DNA of 64,000 nt from JANOZM01 sp031429355. Lineage in GTDB: Bacteria > Pseudomonadota > Gammaproteobacteria > Burkholderiales > Burkholderiaceae_E. Within the stretch, counting starts at the first letter, position 1; every line of letters begins with the position of its first letter. Where the stretch lies: positions 186,001 through 250,000 of the forward strand of contig JANOZM010000013.1 of the NCBI GenBank assembly GCA_031429355.1, written 5' to 3'. A program made the position numbers and the translations under genes. Below the pieces are notes generated by a model that searched no databases, was not told the DNA's origin, and worked only from the letters and a program-made list of their open reading frames with translations. Of this stretch, positions 33,198 to 41,274 are shown in pieces.

Positions 33198-34990
33198 TTA
33201 AAAGCAGTCATCGTCTCGGGCAAATATAAGCGATAAACCCGCACGCGCTCTTGTCGATCGGCTACCCGACGACCCTCCCACCGTAATTCCCATTGTTTCG
33301 GGTCGGGGGCGGAAATTGGTTTGTTAGTTCGATCTGCAACTAGCAGCCAGTCGCATTGGCGGCGGACATTTTTTTTTTCGGGCGCATTTGCATTTATGTC
33401 TGCCGCTTGCCCCACGGTAGATTTAACCGTTTGTTCTGCGAACGGAATCGCTAAAAAGTAGCCTAAAATTGCGCGCTGCGAAAGCGACAACCCAGTCGAG
33501 TTAATGCACCGTGTTTGCTTCGGAATAACGGCAGAAATTTCTTGACTAACATCACGATATGTCTTGCGATGATTGAATATCGGCAACCACAAACTCATCA
33601 ATAAGAACCAAACCAAAGCCAAGCCTGAACCTGATAAAACAATAGTTCGCCAAATTGGTTTTTGGACAGACGAAAAGCGCCAAACTACAACGGCAATCCA
33701 AATGGCTGTTCCAATGATCGCCATCACGAGTTCTGGTCCATCAATTTGCAGCGGATAACCCGCCGCAAACCGCATAGAACTATTTGCCATTTTTACAGGC
33801 CAACCACTGACGCCAGCGATAAAATAAAGCCAAATAATCAAACCGAAAGTCGAAAATATAACCACGGCTAACCAGTCCAATAAATTCGTTAATGATTTGG
33901 CTAGTGTAGGTAGACCTAACGCTGCTAGAACTGCAAGCGGTGGAACTAAGGCCATCATTTGCGCTTCGCTGGCTTGGCCTGTAATCAAAAATGCAATCGC
34001 AGCACTAGTTGCCGTAAGACCCGGCAAGATAATAATGGGTTGACTCCATTGACCCCGCCAGCGAATTAAAGTCCACAAAGCAATGGGCCATAGCGGCCAC
34101 AAATACCAAGGCACTGCACGCAAAGTCCAAACGAAACTAGTGACCATTTGTTTAGGGTCGATCCAACCTGGAAACGCAGAGGCTAACCACAATGCTAAAT
34201 GGTTTTGATAAGCGCTGTTATTAAACAGTAAAGCGAAAGGCCAAGCCAAACCGAAAACCGCAGCCACGCTAACAAGGGGTATAAAAAATTTATTGGTTTC
34301 TAGCCGATACTGTTGTAAAAATAGGGGCAACAGACCAGCTGTTGTTAACAAAGCAAACGCTAAAATCGGCCCTTCTGTTATGGTTGTTGCACCTATGCTT
34401 AAGCCTGCAAGTAAGCCACCTAATCGAGGTGAACTAAGTCCTAACCCGCAACCCCATAAAAACAGCGCCATTAAAGAGAGTTGTAAAACTTCTGAGGTTG
34501 TTTCATGCGCGCGCAAAATAATGCCAAAGCACGACATCATGACTAAAATAGAAATGTCAGCGACGGCGCGAGCAAAGTTTGTGGAGCTTGCCGCAAGGCG
34601 AAAAGGGTCGGCTGGTTGTGCTTCGGGCCGTTTCGCAAGCGCATAAGTGGCGTACCAAATACCAATAAGCGACAAGCCTAAAAATACGGCTGAAGTCAGT
34701 CGCATTGAAAAGTGGGGCTCTAAAAAAGGGAGGGCTTTTGAAGCAAATGCGGAAACCCAAAAAAATAATGGGCCTTCGTCGTAAAAACCCTGTCCAAATA
34801 CATTGGGCAGCCACCAATCTTGTGGCACGCCACGCAACATCGTAACGACTACGCCAAAGCTAGCGGCGTCATCATTACGCCAGGGGTCGCGCCCTAAAAA
34901 GCCAGGTACCACGTAAAGCACACAAAGCAACAACAATAATAGTCGTGGCAGTTTGCGAGCTTCGTTGGCAGTTACAAAAAATGGGCGCAT
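33185..34990 (-). CDS. GT39/ArnT-like membrane glycosyltransferase
   Basis: A 601-residue protein with about 12 membrane helices. After helix 1 the periplasmic loop GRDPWRNDDAASFG carries the acidic pair used by PMT/ArnT-like (GT39/GT83) enzymes, followed by DWWLPNVFGQGFYDEGPLF-like WLPNVFGQ and YDEGPLFFW. The C-terminal ~150 residues form a soluble domain. Such enzymes move a sugar from a polyprenyl-phosphate donor to lipid A or proteins. No arn or O-glycosylation genes adjoin, so the acceptor is unknown. Confidence 0.85.
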   Translation of the reverse strand: MRPFFVTANEARKLPRLLLLLLCVLYVVPGFLGRDPWRNDDAASFGVVVTMLRGVPQDWWLPNVFGQGFYDEGPLFFWVSAFASKALPFLEPHFSMRLTSAVFLGLSLIGIWYATYALAKRPEAQPADPFRLAASSTNFARAVADISILVMMSCFGIILRAHETTSEVLQLSLMALFLWGCGLGLSSPRLGGLLAGLSIGATTITEGPILAFALLTTAGLLPLFLQQYRLETNKFFIPLVSVAAVFGLAWPFALLFNNSAYQNHLALWLASAFPGWIDPKQMVTSFVWTLRAVPWYLWPLWPIALWTLIRWRGQWSQPIIILPGLTATSAAIAFLITGQASEAQMMALVPPLAVLAALGLPTLAKSLTNLLDWLAVVIFSTFGLIIWLYFIAGVSGWPVKMANSSMRFAAGYPLQIDGPELVMAIIGTAIWIAVVVWRFSSVQKPIWRTIVLSGSGLALVWFLLMSLWLPIFNHRKTYRDVSQEISAVIPKQTRCINSTGLSLSQRAILGYFLAIPFAEQTVKSTVGQAADINANAPEKKNVRRQCDWLLVADRTNKPISAPDPKQWELRWEGRRVADRQERVRVYRLYLPETMTAFKSVP

Positions 34991-35004
34991 AGACCAATTA
35001 GAAA

Positions 35005-35031
35005 TGAAAAAAGGTAGCGTTGGCTACCTTT
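35005..35031 (-). terminator. Rho-independent terminator of rpmE2
   Basis: On the minus strand AAAGGTAGC, CAAC, GCTACCTTTTTT: 9-bp stem with T run at 35010-35005. Confidence 0.85.
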
Positions 35032-35071
35032 TGTTGAAACTGATGCTTGTTTGCTAGCAGAGCTGGTTTGA

Positions 35072-35099
35072 TTGCCGACTTAGTTGCCGACTTAGTTGC
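35072..35099. repeat. Tandem 12-bp units covering the rpmE2 stop
   Basis: TTGCCGACTTAG at 35072-35083 and 35084-35095, then the start of a third (TTGCCGG). Each unit carries an in-frame stop on the minus strand, so the duplication does not change the protein. Confidence 0.8.
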
Positions 35100-35352
35100 C
35101 GGTTTTGCTACCAACTTTGCCAAATTTCTGACGAAATTTCTCAACGCGGCCGGTTTCTAGAACACGCTGTTGTGCGCCAGTGTAGAAAGGATGCGATTCT
35201 GACGAAATGTCCAACTTGTACAAAGGATACTCAACGCCGTCTTTGGTTGTTTTCTCACGTGTGTTAATTACGGAGCGAACGATAAATTCAAAGTTGTTTG
35301 AAACGTCGCGGAAAACTACGTCGCGGTACTCGGGGTGGATGCCTGGCTTCAT
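35092..35352 (-). CDS. rpmE2: 50S ribosomal protein L31, type B
   Basis: An 86-residue protein, MKPGIHPEYRDVVFRD, the family SSESHPFYTG motif and VEKFRQKFG. It lacks the CxxC zinc cysteines, so it is the type B (zinc-free) form; such paralogues are often zinc-regulated, but no Zur-like site was identified. Located downstream of rho as in many betaproteobacteria, with its own leader (~175 bp). Confidence 0.96.
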   Translation of the reverse strand: MKPGIHPEYRDVVFRDVSNNFEFIVRSVINTREKTTKDGVEYPLYKLDISSESHPFYTGAQQRVLETGRVEKFRQKFGKVGSKTGN

Positions 35353-35528
35353 TGGATATTTTTCGTCATTATTTAGGTCGCCGCTTTTCCTGAAAGTAAA
35401 GTACGTGCCCGAGGTTTAGTAAGCCTTAGATTATAGCTGGCTGGGATAAGTCGCCCAATAGCCAGCCTACCCTTTGGTCTTTAAGTGTTGTTTTTGGCGG
35501 CGAAGTGTCGCCGCCAAATTGGCGAGTT

Positions 35529-36794
35529 TTAGCCGCCGCGCCGCATTAAGTCAAAAAAGTCGCTGTTCGATTTTGCGATGCGTAACTTATCTAACAAGAA
35601 CTCCATTGCTTGCAATTCATCCATGTCGTGCAGCAACTTTCGCAAGATCCAGATTTTTTGCAAAATATCTTTAGGAATTAACAACTCTTCGCGGCGAGTT
35701 CCCGAGCGATTAATATCGATTGCAGGGTAAACGCGTTTTTCCATCATCCGGCGATTTAGCAATACTTCCATATTGCCGGTACCTTTGAACTCTTCGTAAA
35801 TCACTTCGTCCATACGGCTACCGGTATCAATCAATGCGGTCGCGATAATCGTTAGCGAACCACCTTCTTCAATATTTCGTGCGGCACCAAAAAAGCGCTT
35901 AGGGCGTTGCAATGCGTTGGCATCAACACCGCCAGTTAACACTTTGCCCGAGGTAGGAACCACAGTGTTGTAGGCACGAGCTAAGCGTGTAATTGAATCT
36001 AACAAAATGACGACGTCTTTTTTATGTTCGACCAAACGCTTGGCGCGCTCGATCACCATTTCGGCAACTTGCACGTGACGGGTTGCAGGCTCATCAAACG
36101 TTGAGGCTATCACTTCGCCCTTAACGGAACGAGTCATTTCGGTTACTTCTTCGGGGCGCTCGTCGATGAGCAAAACAAACAAATGAACATCGGGATGGTT
36201 CGCTGTAATTGCATGAGCGATTTGCTGCATCATCACGGTTTTACCGGACTTTGGTGGCGCAACGATTAAGCCGCGCTGTCCTTTACCGATTGGTGAAACC
36301 ATATCGATAATTCGACTAGTAATATTTTCTTCGGCTTTAATATCGCGCTCTAGGCTGAGCATTTTATCGGGGTGTAACGCCGTTAAATTTTCAAACAGAA
36401 TTTTGTTTTTGGTACTCTCGGGCAGCTCGCCGTTTATCTTGTCGACTTTTACGAGTGCAAAGTAGCGCTCTCCATCCTTTGGCGTTCGCACTTCACCTTC
36501 AATTAAGTCGCCCGTGTGCAAATTAAAGCGGCGAATTTGGCTAGGCGAAATATAAATATCGTCAGTGCTGGCTAGGTACGATTCTTCAGGTGAACGCAAG
36601 AAACCAAAGCCGTCAGGAAGCACTTCTAAAACACCGTCGCCAAAGATTGATTCGCCGGTGGTCTTGGCCATGCGCTTCAAAATTGCAAACATTAATTCTT
36701 GTTTGCGTAAGCGGTTGGCGTTTTCAATCTCGAGGCCAGCAGCCATCGTATTGAGCTCGGAAATATGTTTTGCTTTTAATTCGGATAGGTACAT
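35529..36794 (-). CDS. rho: Transcription termination factor Rho
   Basis: A 421-residue hexameric RNA helicase: N-terminal helix domain MYLSELKAKHISELNTMA, cold-shock RNA-binding fold (GFGFLR), Walker A VAPPKSGKTVMMQ, Walker B VVILLDSITRLARAYN, Q/R-loop region TGGVDANAL and STRMDEVIYEEFKGTGNME-like segment GSRMDEVIYEEF. All functional parts present. It follows trxA by ~310 bp on the same strand, as in E. coli where the leader controls rho. Confidence 0.98.
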   Translation of the reverse strand: MYLSELKAKHISELNTMAAGLEIENANRLRKQELMFAILKRMAKTTGESIFGDGVLEVLPDGFGFLRSPEESYLASTDDIYISPSQIRRFNLHTGDLIEGEVRTPKDGERYFALVKVDKINGELPESTKNKILFENLTALHPDKMLSLERDIKAEENITSRIIDMVSPIGKGQRGLIVAPPKSGKTVMMQQIAHAITANHPDVHLFVLLIDERPEEVTEMTRSVKGEVIASTFDEPATRHVQVAEMVIERAKRLVEHKKDVVILLDSITRLARAYNTVVPTSGKVLTGGVDANALQRPKRFFGAARNIEEGGSLTIIATALIDTGSRMDEVIYEEFKGTGNMEVLLNRRMMEKRVYPAIDINRSGTRREELLIPKDILQKIWILRKLLHDMDELQAMEFLLDKLRIAKSNSDFFDLMRRGG

Positions 36795-37103
36795 TAGCTT
36801 AGGCTTGGATTGAAATTAGTTTGGCGCTTCGATGTCGAGGCAATAGAAAAATGCAGATGGGATTTTTTAAGGTGTGTGCGACAGGTAAATTTGATTGACC
36901 TGTGGGCGAACAAATAGGGTTCGATAGTTTTTGCTGTAAAGACTTGGTTTGGCTTACGTATGTTTTGTTGCTTTACTACTCAATTTTATCGCTTGGTTTT
37001 TTCATCCGCCCAACAGAACGTCGGGCGGGGCGCGGCAGTTTCTGTCCGCTGGTGTCGTTTTGCATCGTGCAAAATCAACAACCTGAATTAAAGTGTAACG
37101 AAT
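36795..37103. other. rho leader/trxA-rho gap
   Basis: No gene. Contains CCGCCC...GGGCGG (about 37009-37030), a possible stem without a T run. Probably the untranslated leader of rho, which in other bacteria mediates Rho autoregulation; no leader peptide was identified. Confidence 0.35.
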
Positions 37104-37424
37104 TTACAGGTGGCTGTCCAGAAAAGCTGTTAATTGCGATTTTGAGACCGCGCCGACCTTGGTAGCGACCGGCACGCCGTTCTTGAACAACATCAGTGTT
37201 GGAATGCCACGAATACCAAATTTAGCCGCAACGGCTTGGTTAGCGTCGACATCTACTTTAGCTATTTGCAGTTTTCCTTCGTAATCGCGCCCGACTTCTT
37301 CGAGAATTGGGGCAATCATTTTGCAAGGGCCACACCAATCGGCCCAATAATCAACGAGTACGGGGGTGGGTGCGGCAACAACGTCTTGATCGAAAGTGGC
37401 GTCGCTAACATGCTTGATCGACAT
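37104..37424 (-). CDS. trxA: Thioredoxin 1
   Basis: A 106-residue thioredoxin from ATG at 37424 (MSIKHVSDATF); longer frames run through the 4.5S RNA gene. Active site WCGPCK at residues ~32-37, cis-proline in GIPTLMLF, and C-terminal KSQLTAFLDSHL. A general disulfide reductase with Trx reductase. In the usual trxA-rho order. Confidence 0.97.
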   Translation of the reverse strand: MSIKHVSDATFDQDVVAAPTPVLVDYWADWCGPCKMIAPILEEVGRDYEGKLQIAKVDVDANQAVAAKFGIRGIPTLMLFKNGVPVATKVGAVSKSQLTAFLDSHL

Positions 37425-37532
37425 AGCAAGATCCTGAATTTTGGTTAATAAGTGGCTAGGTCGCAATATAGCACCGACGCCAAAGCTTTGCTGGCGGACC
37501 ATAAATTGGCCAGAGCGCATTTGGGCATGAAG

Positions 37533-37538
37533 TACAAT
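37533..37538 (+). promoter_or_regulatory. -10 box of the 4.5S RNA gene
   Basis: TACAAT ends 7 bp before the predicted RNA 5' end at 37546. No clear -35 box at optimal distance (TTGGCC at 37506-37511 is 21 bp away). Confidence 0.45.
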
Positions 37539-37545
37539 TGGAACT

Positions 37546-37641
37546 GACGGGCCTCCTCGCATTGAGACGTGGTCAATCTGGTCAGGTCCGGAAGGAAGCA
37601 GCCACAGCCAATTGTTTTGAGTGCCGAGGGCAAGGCTCGTC
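37546..37641 (+). ncRNA. ffs: Signal recognition particle 4.5S RNA
   Basis: Contains the invariant SRP tip GGTCAGGTCCGGAAGGAAGC followed by AGCCA. The ends pair: GACGGGCC (37546) with GGCTCGTC (37641), and internal TGGTC/ TGAG-type pairing fits the single long hairpin of bacterial 4.5S RNA (~96 nt). It binds Ffh and docks ribosomes at FtsY. Just upstream of dnaX, the usual betaproteobacterial place. Confidence 0.95.
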
Positions 37642-37678
37642 AATCCGTCGATTTGTATTGCGCAACTAAGTTATCTAC

Positions 37679-39424
37679 ATGTCCAGTCAGGTCCTCGCCC
37701 GTAAGTGGCGCCCCCGTAGTTTCTCCACACTGGTCGGTCAAGACCACGTGGTGCGCGCGCTTTCTCATGCACTTGATACCCAGCGACTGCATCATGCGTA
37801 CTTGTTTACTGGCACGCGCGGGGTGGGTAAGACAACGATTGCTCGAATTGTCGCCAAGGCACTCAATTGCGAAAAGGGGGTTAGTTCAACACCTTGCGGC
37901 GTTTGTACTGCCTGTACCGAAGTTGATTCGGGTCGTTACCCAGACTATATCGAGATGGATGCAGCCTCGAATCGCGGCGTCGCTGAAATGACCCAAATAC
38001 TCGACGCGGCTGTTTACGCGCCTAGTGCTGGTCGTTACAAGGTGTACGTAATTGACGAGGTTCATATGCTAACCAACACGGCCTTTAACGCCATGTTGAA
38101 AACGCTTGAAGAGCCGCCGGGGCACATCATATTTATTTTAGCGACGACCGATCCGCAAAAAGTACCCGTAACGGTATTGTCGCGTTGTTTGCAATTTAGT
38201 TTAAAAAACATGCCTCAGCCAGCGATTGTTGATCACGCTGCGCATGTGCTTGAACAAGAGAATATTCCGTTTGACAAGGCGGCGCTGCAATTAATTGCGC
38301 GCTGTGCCAACGGTAGTATGCGAGATGCTTTGTCGTTGTTGGACCAGGCTATTGCTTATGGTGGTGGCCAAGTTCAGCGCGAATCGGTTGCGCAAATGTT
38401 AGGCGCAATTGATAGCCACGATTTATATAATTTGTTGGGTAACGTGTTGGCGGGCAAGACGGCCGAATTGATTGCTCAAGCCGATGCAATGCAGGCAAAC
38501 GGAGTAGCGCTCGACAACGTATTGGCAGATTTTTCTACGCTAATTCATCGGGTTGCTTTGGCGCAAGTCATTGATCCATCTGATGACGGTCAATTCGAGT
38601 CGCAACAATTGGTTACGTTAGCGTCACAAGCCGCACCAACGGCCTTGCAAGCGCTTTACCAAATTGCGATTTTTGGACAACGTGATTTACCCTTAGCACC
38701 CGATCCTTTATCGGGATTTACGATGTGTTTATTGCGGATGGTGGCGTTTTTGCCTGCTGGTCCTGTAAATGCTGCGCCTGCTTCAAACAAGCCAGTCAGT
38801 AATGTTGCGGCTGCGGCATCACCCAAAGTTGCCCAAGCCCTACTTGCACCAACTTTGGCACCAAGCGCGACGTTAAAAGTTTCGCCGTTTCCTAGTGCAT
38901 CTGCGCAAGTAGTAAAGCCTTTACCGATCGCGCCGCCGGTTGCACCTGTTGATGTAATTGCACCTGTTGATGTAACAACAACCGAAGTCAACGTGCCACC
39001 CATTGAAATAACTCCTAGCGTCGAATCTAAGCCAAGCGCAAGTTTAGGTTTTGACGGTGATTGGCCAAAATTAGCGGCTGCAATTCCATTGTCAGGTGTT
39101 GCGCGTCAACTAGCGACAACGAGTGAAATGTTGTCGATTCAAGGCGATGCTTTTGAGATTCGGGTTGCTTTAAAAATATTAGCCGAGGCTGCTAATGTAA
39201 CGCGTTTGCGCGATGCGCTTAGCGAACATTTTGGGCGACCTGTTCGGTTAAATGTTGTGGTTGGTGCTGTACAGGGGCAGACGGCTGATAGTGTGCGAAA
39301 AATTTATCAAGAAAAACGTTTGAAAGAAGCCAACGCGGCCCTAGAAGCGGACCCCGTCGTACAATCGATGATTAAAGAATTTGGCGCTTCAATTGTGCCG
39401 GGTTCGGTAAAAACGCAAGAATAA
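37679..39424 (+). CDS. dnaX: DNA polymerase III subunits gamma/tau
   Basis: A 581-residue clamp-loader ATPase: YLFTGTRGVGKTTIARI (Walker A), zinc cysteines in NCEKG, PCGVCTAC, Walker B VYVIDEVHMLT and sensor 1 LATTDPQKVP. A proline/alanine-rich linker (residues ~360-450) contains an 18-bp tandem duplication giving APVDVIAPVDV. The C-terminal domain V (LAAAIPLSGVARQLA) for alpha binding follows. No obvious slippery heptamer for gamma was noted. First of dnaX-ybaB-recR. Confidence 0.97.
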   Translation: MSSQVLARKWRPRSFSTLVGQDHVVRALSHALDTQRLHHAYLFTGTRGVGKTTIARIVAKALNCEKGVSSTPCGVCTACTEVDSGRYPDYIEMDAASNRGVAEMTQILDAAVYAPSAGRYKVYVIDEVHMLTNTAFNAMLKTLEEPPGHIIFILATTDPQKVPVTVLSRCLQFSLKNMPQPAIVDHAAHVLEQENIPFDKAALQLIARCANGSMRDALSLLDQAIAYGGGQVQRESVAQMLGAIDSHDLYNLLGNVLAGKTAELIAQADAMQANGVALDNVLADFSTLIHRVALAQVIDPSDDGQFESQQLVTLASQAAPTALQALYQIAIFGQRDLPLAPDPLSGFTMCLLRMVAFLPAGPVNAAPASNKPVSNVAAAASPKVAQALLAPTLAPSATLKVSPFPSASAQVVKPLPIAPPVAPVDVIAPVDVTTTEVNVPPIEITPSVESKPSASLGFDGDWPKLAAAIPLSGVARQLATTSEMLSIQGDAFEIRVALKILAEAANVTRLRDALSEHFGRPVRLNVVVGAVQGQTADSVRKIYQEKRLKEANAALEADPVVQSMIKEFGASIVPGSVKTQE

Positions 39425-39438
39425 AACTTACTTACACA

Positions 39439-39522
39439 ACACTTCGTACATAACACTTCGTACATAACACCCAGTATTTAGCACCCTATATTTAGCACCC
39501 TATATTTAGTACCATCTATTTA
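39439..39522. repeat. Six 14-bp tandem units between dnaX and ybaB
   Basis: Units in order: ACACTTCGTACATA twice, ACACCCAGTATTTA, GCACCCTATATTTA twice, GTACCATCTATTTA. All are exactly 14 bp, related by gradual change, so a minisatellite that spread by slippage. It ends ~10 bp before the ybaB SD (AAGGAG at ~39534). Confidence 0.85.
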
Positions 39523-39548
39523 TCAATTTTTTCAAGGAGTACAGTCTT

Positions 39549-39878
39549 ATGATGAAGGGCCAATTGGCGGGTTTGATGAAGCAAGCCCAAGCAATGCAAG
39601 ACAACATGAAAAAGACCCAAGAAGCGTTAGCCAATATTGACGTTGAAGGTCAGTCCGGCGCGGGCATGGTCAAAGTGCTGATGAATTGTCGTAACGATGT
39701 AAAGCGCGTCACAATCGATGCCAGCATGATGGTGCCCGACGATAAAGAATTATTAGAAGACTTAGTTGCGGCTGCGATGAACGATGCGCTGCGCAAAGCC
39801 GAACAAATGTCGAGCGAAAAAATGTCTTCAGTTACTAGCGGAATGCCTTTGCCGCCTGGTTTTAAAATGCCGTTTTAG
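39549..39878 (+). CDS. ybaB: YbaB/EbfC nucleoid-associated protein
   Basis: A 109-residue protein (tandem ATG at 39549/39552): GLMKQAQAMQDNMKKTQEAL, VEGQSGAGMVKVLMNCRNDV, and GMPLPPGFKMPF at the end. The family forms dimers that bind DNA and is almost always between dnaX and recR. SD AAGGAG is well placed. Confidence 0.95.
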   Translation: MMKGQLAGLMKQAQAMQDNMKKTQEALANIDVEGQSGAGMVKVLMNCRNDVKRVTIDASMMVPDDKELLEDLVAAAMNDALRKAEQMSSEKMSSVTSGMPLPPGFKMPF

Positions 39879-39891
39879 TCAGTAAATTAGT

Positions 39892-40482
39892 TTGGAAAAA
39901 GTTCCCGTTCTCGATGTTCTCACTGAAGCGTTTAAGCGCTTGCCGGGTGTAGGGCCAAAAACAGCACAGCGTTATGCGTTTCATTTGCTACAACACGATC
40001 GCCCCGCAGCCGAATTGTTGGGGCGCACGTTGCTAGAAGCGGTGGTTAAGGTGGGGCACTGTACAAGGTGCAACACGCTAGCGGAAAACGCGCTGTGCAA
40101 GTTATGCAGCGATTCGAGCCGTGACGCTACTTTGCTGTGTATTGTCGAGTCGCCAGCCGATCAGGCGGGGCTTGAAACAACCCTCGCTTTTAAAGGCTAT
40201 TACTTTGTTTTATTGGGCCGATTAGCACCGTTAGATGGCATCGGACCAAATGATATTGCCTTCGAAAAATTACTCGCTCGGGCAGTAGATGGTTTGGTTA
40301 CAGAAGTAATTTTGGCCACTAGCTTTACCCAAGAGGGTGAAGCCACAGCGCACTACTTAAGCCAGTTTTTAAAATCGCGCGGTATCAAAACTACCCGATT
40401 AGCCCGCGGAGTGCCTATGGGTAGTGAGCTAGAGTATGTAGATGCGAGTACTATTGCACAAGCATTGCGCGATCGACGTTAG
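39892..40482 (+). CDS. recR: Recombination mediator RecR
   Basis: A 196-residue protein from a TTG start at 39892, 13 bp after ybaB. HhH-like LPGVGPKTAQRYAFHLL, zinc finger CTRCNTLAENALCKLC, Toprim segment LLCIVESPADQAGLE and the Walker-like ARGVPMGSELEYVD. With RecF/RecO it loads RecA on gaps. Third gene of the dnaX group. Confidence 0.96.
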   Translation: MEKVPVLDVLTEAFKRLPGVGPKTAQRYAFHLLQHDRPAAELLGRTLLEAVVKVGHCTRCNTLAENALCKLCSDSSRDATLLCIVESPADQAGLETTLAFKGYYFVLLGRLAPLDGIGPNDIAFEKLLARAVDGLVTEVILATSFTQEGEATAHYLSQFLKSRGIKTTRLARGVPMGSELEYVDASTIAQALRDRR

Positions 40483-40502
40483 TTGCTAGAGTATTTTTAA
40501 TC

Positions 40503-40549
40503 GCCAACGGCAGGTTAAGAGCCAACAGCAGGTTAAGAGCCGACAGCAC
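40503..40549. repeat. 18-bp tandem units after recR
   Basis: GCCAACGGCAGGTTAAGA (40503-40520), GCCAACAGCAGGTTAAGA (40521-40538), then a partial third unit GCCGACAGCA. Lies 20 bp after the recR stop. Confidence 0.8.
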
Positions 40550-40584
40550 TTTTGATTCAACTTTAAATAGGTTCAAGGTATTTT

Positions 40585-41274
40585 ATGAGCACTCACGTAT
40601 TGCTAGTAGAAGATGAACCCGAACTTGGTGTCCGTATAGAACAAGTGTTAAACGACGAGGGCTTTGAAGTGCGATGGTGTAAAAACTTACACCAAGCAAA
40701 AACCGAGGTAAACAATTCGCCGCCGGCAATAACGTTGCTAGATCTCAATTTACCTGATGGCGATGGCCTCGAATTATTATCCTTACTTCGAAAAGCCGCG
40801 CCCAACTCGCGCAACATTGTTTTAACGGCCCGAATCTCGCCGCAAGAACGCATTGAAGGCTTAAATTTAGGTGCGGATGACTACATCAGTAAGCCGTTCG
40901 TGTTGGCTGAGCTGCTAGCAAGAATTCGCGCGCAAATGCGCCGTCACGACGAAGTTGCCGATCGAGAAGTTGTCATAGGACCGCTATCGGTCCAAATGCA
41001 GGCAAAAACAGCGCGCCTCGATGGGCAAATGTTGGTATTGGCCCCTCGCGAAATGGACATGCTCATCTTGCTAGCGCGCAACTCGCCTGCTCCAGTTTCT
41101 CGTGATACGTTTGCGCTAGCGCTGTGGGAAACCAGTAACCGCACCTTTGTAACCGATAACGTAATGGACGTACACGTGGCGCGGCTTAGGCGTAAATTAG
41201 AGTTGCCCGGCTTGCCGCGCTTATTGCACACAGTTCGAGGCGTTGGATTTGTACTCGGCCTATCAGAAAAATAG
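40585..41274 (+). CDS. OmpR/PhoB-family response regulator
   Basis: A 229-residue protein. Receiver domain with acidic pair VEDEPE, phospho-acceptor in LLDLNLPDGDG (D52), Thr/Lys in VLTARIS and YISKPF. Winged-helix DNA-binding domain from ~130: MLVLAPREMDMLILLAR, VTDNVMDVHVARLRRKL, HTVRGVGFVLG. Overlaps the histidine kinase gene, so they form a two-component operon. Nearest relatives look like QseB/TctD-type regulators; the signal is unknown. Confidence 0.92.
   Translation: MSTHVLLVEDEPELGVRIEQVLNDEGFEVRWCKNLHQAKTEVNNSPPAITLLDLNLPDGDGLELLSLLRKAAPNSRNIVLTARISPQERIEGLNLGADDYISKPFVLAELLARIRAQMRRHDEVADREVVIGPLSVQMQAKTARLDGQMLVLAPREMDMLILLARNSPAPVSRDTFALALWETSNRTFVTDNVMDVHVARLRRKLELPGLPRLLHTVRGVGFVLGLSEK

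Noticed and set aside
36902..37165. 87-codon plus-strand frame between rho and trxA
   Set aside because: Overlaps the trxA end and has no ribosome site or recognisable content.
37425..37643. N-terminal extension of trxA
   Set aside because: It reads the 4.5S RNA gene in reverse. The family N-terminus begins at 37424.
39439..39522. CRISPR array
   Set aside because: 14-bp units without spacers and no cas genes: a minisatellite.
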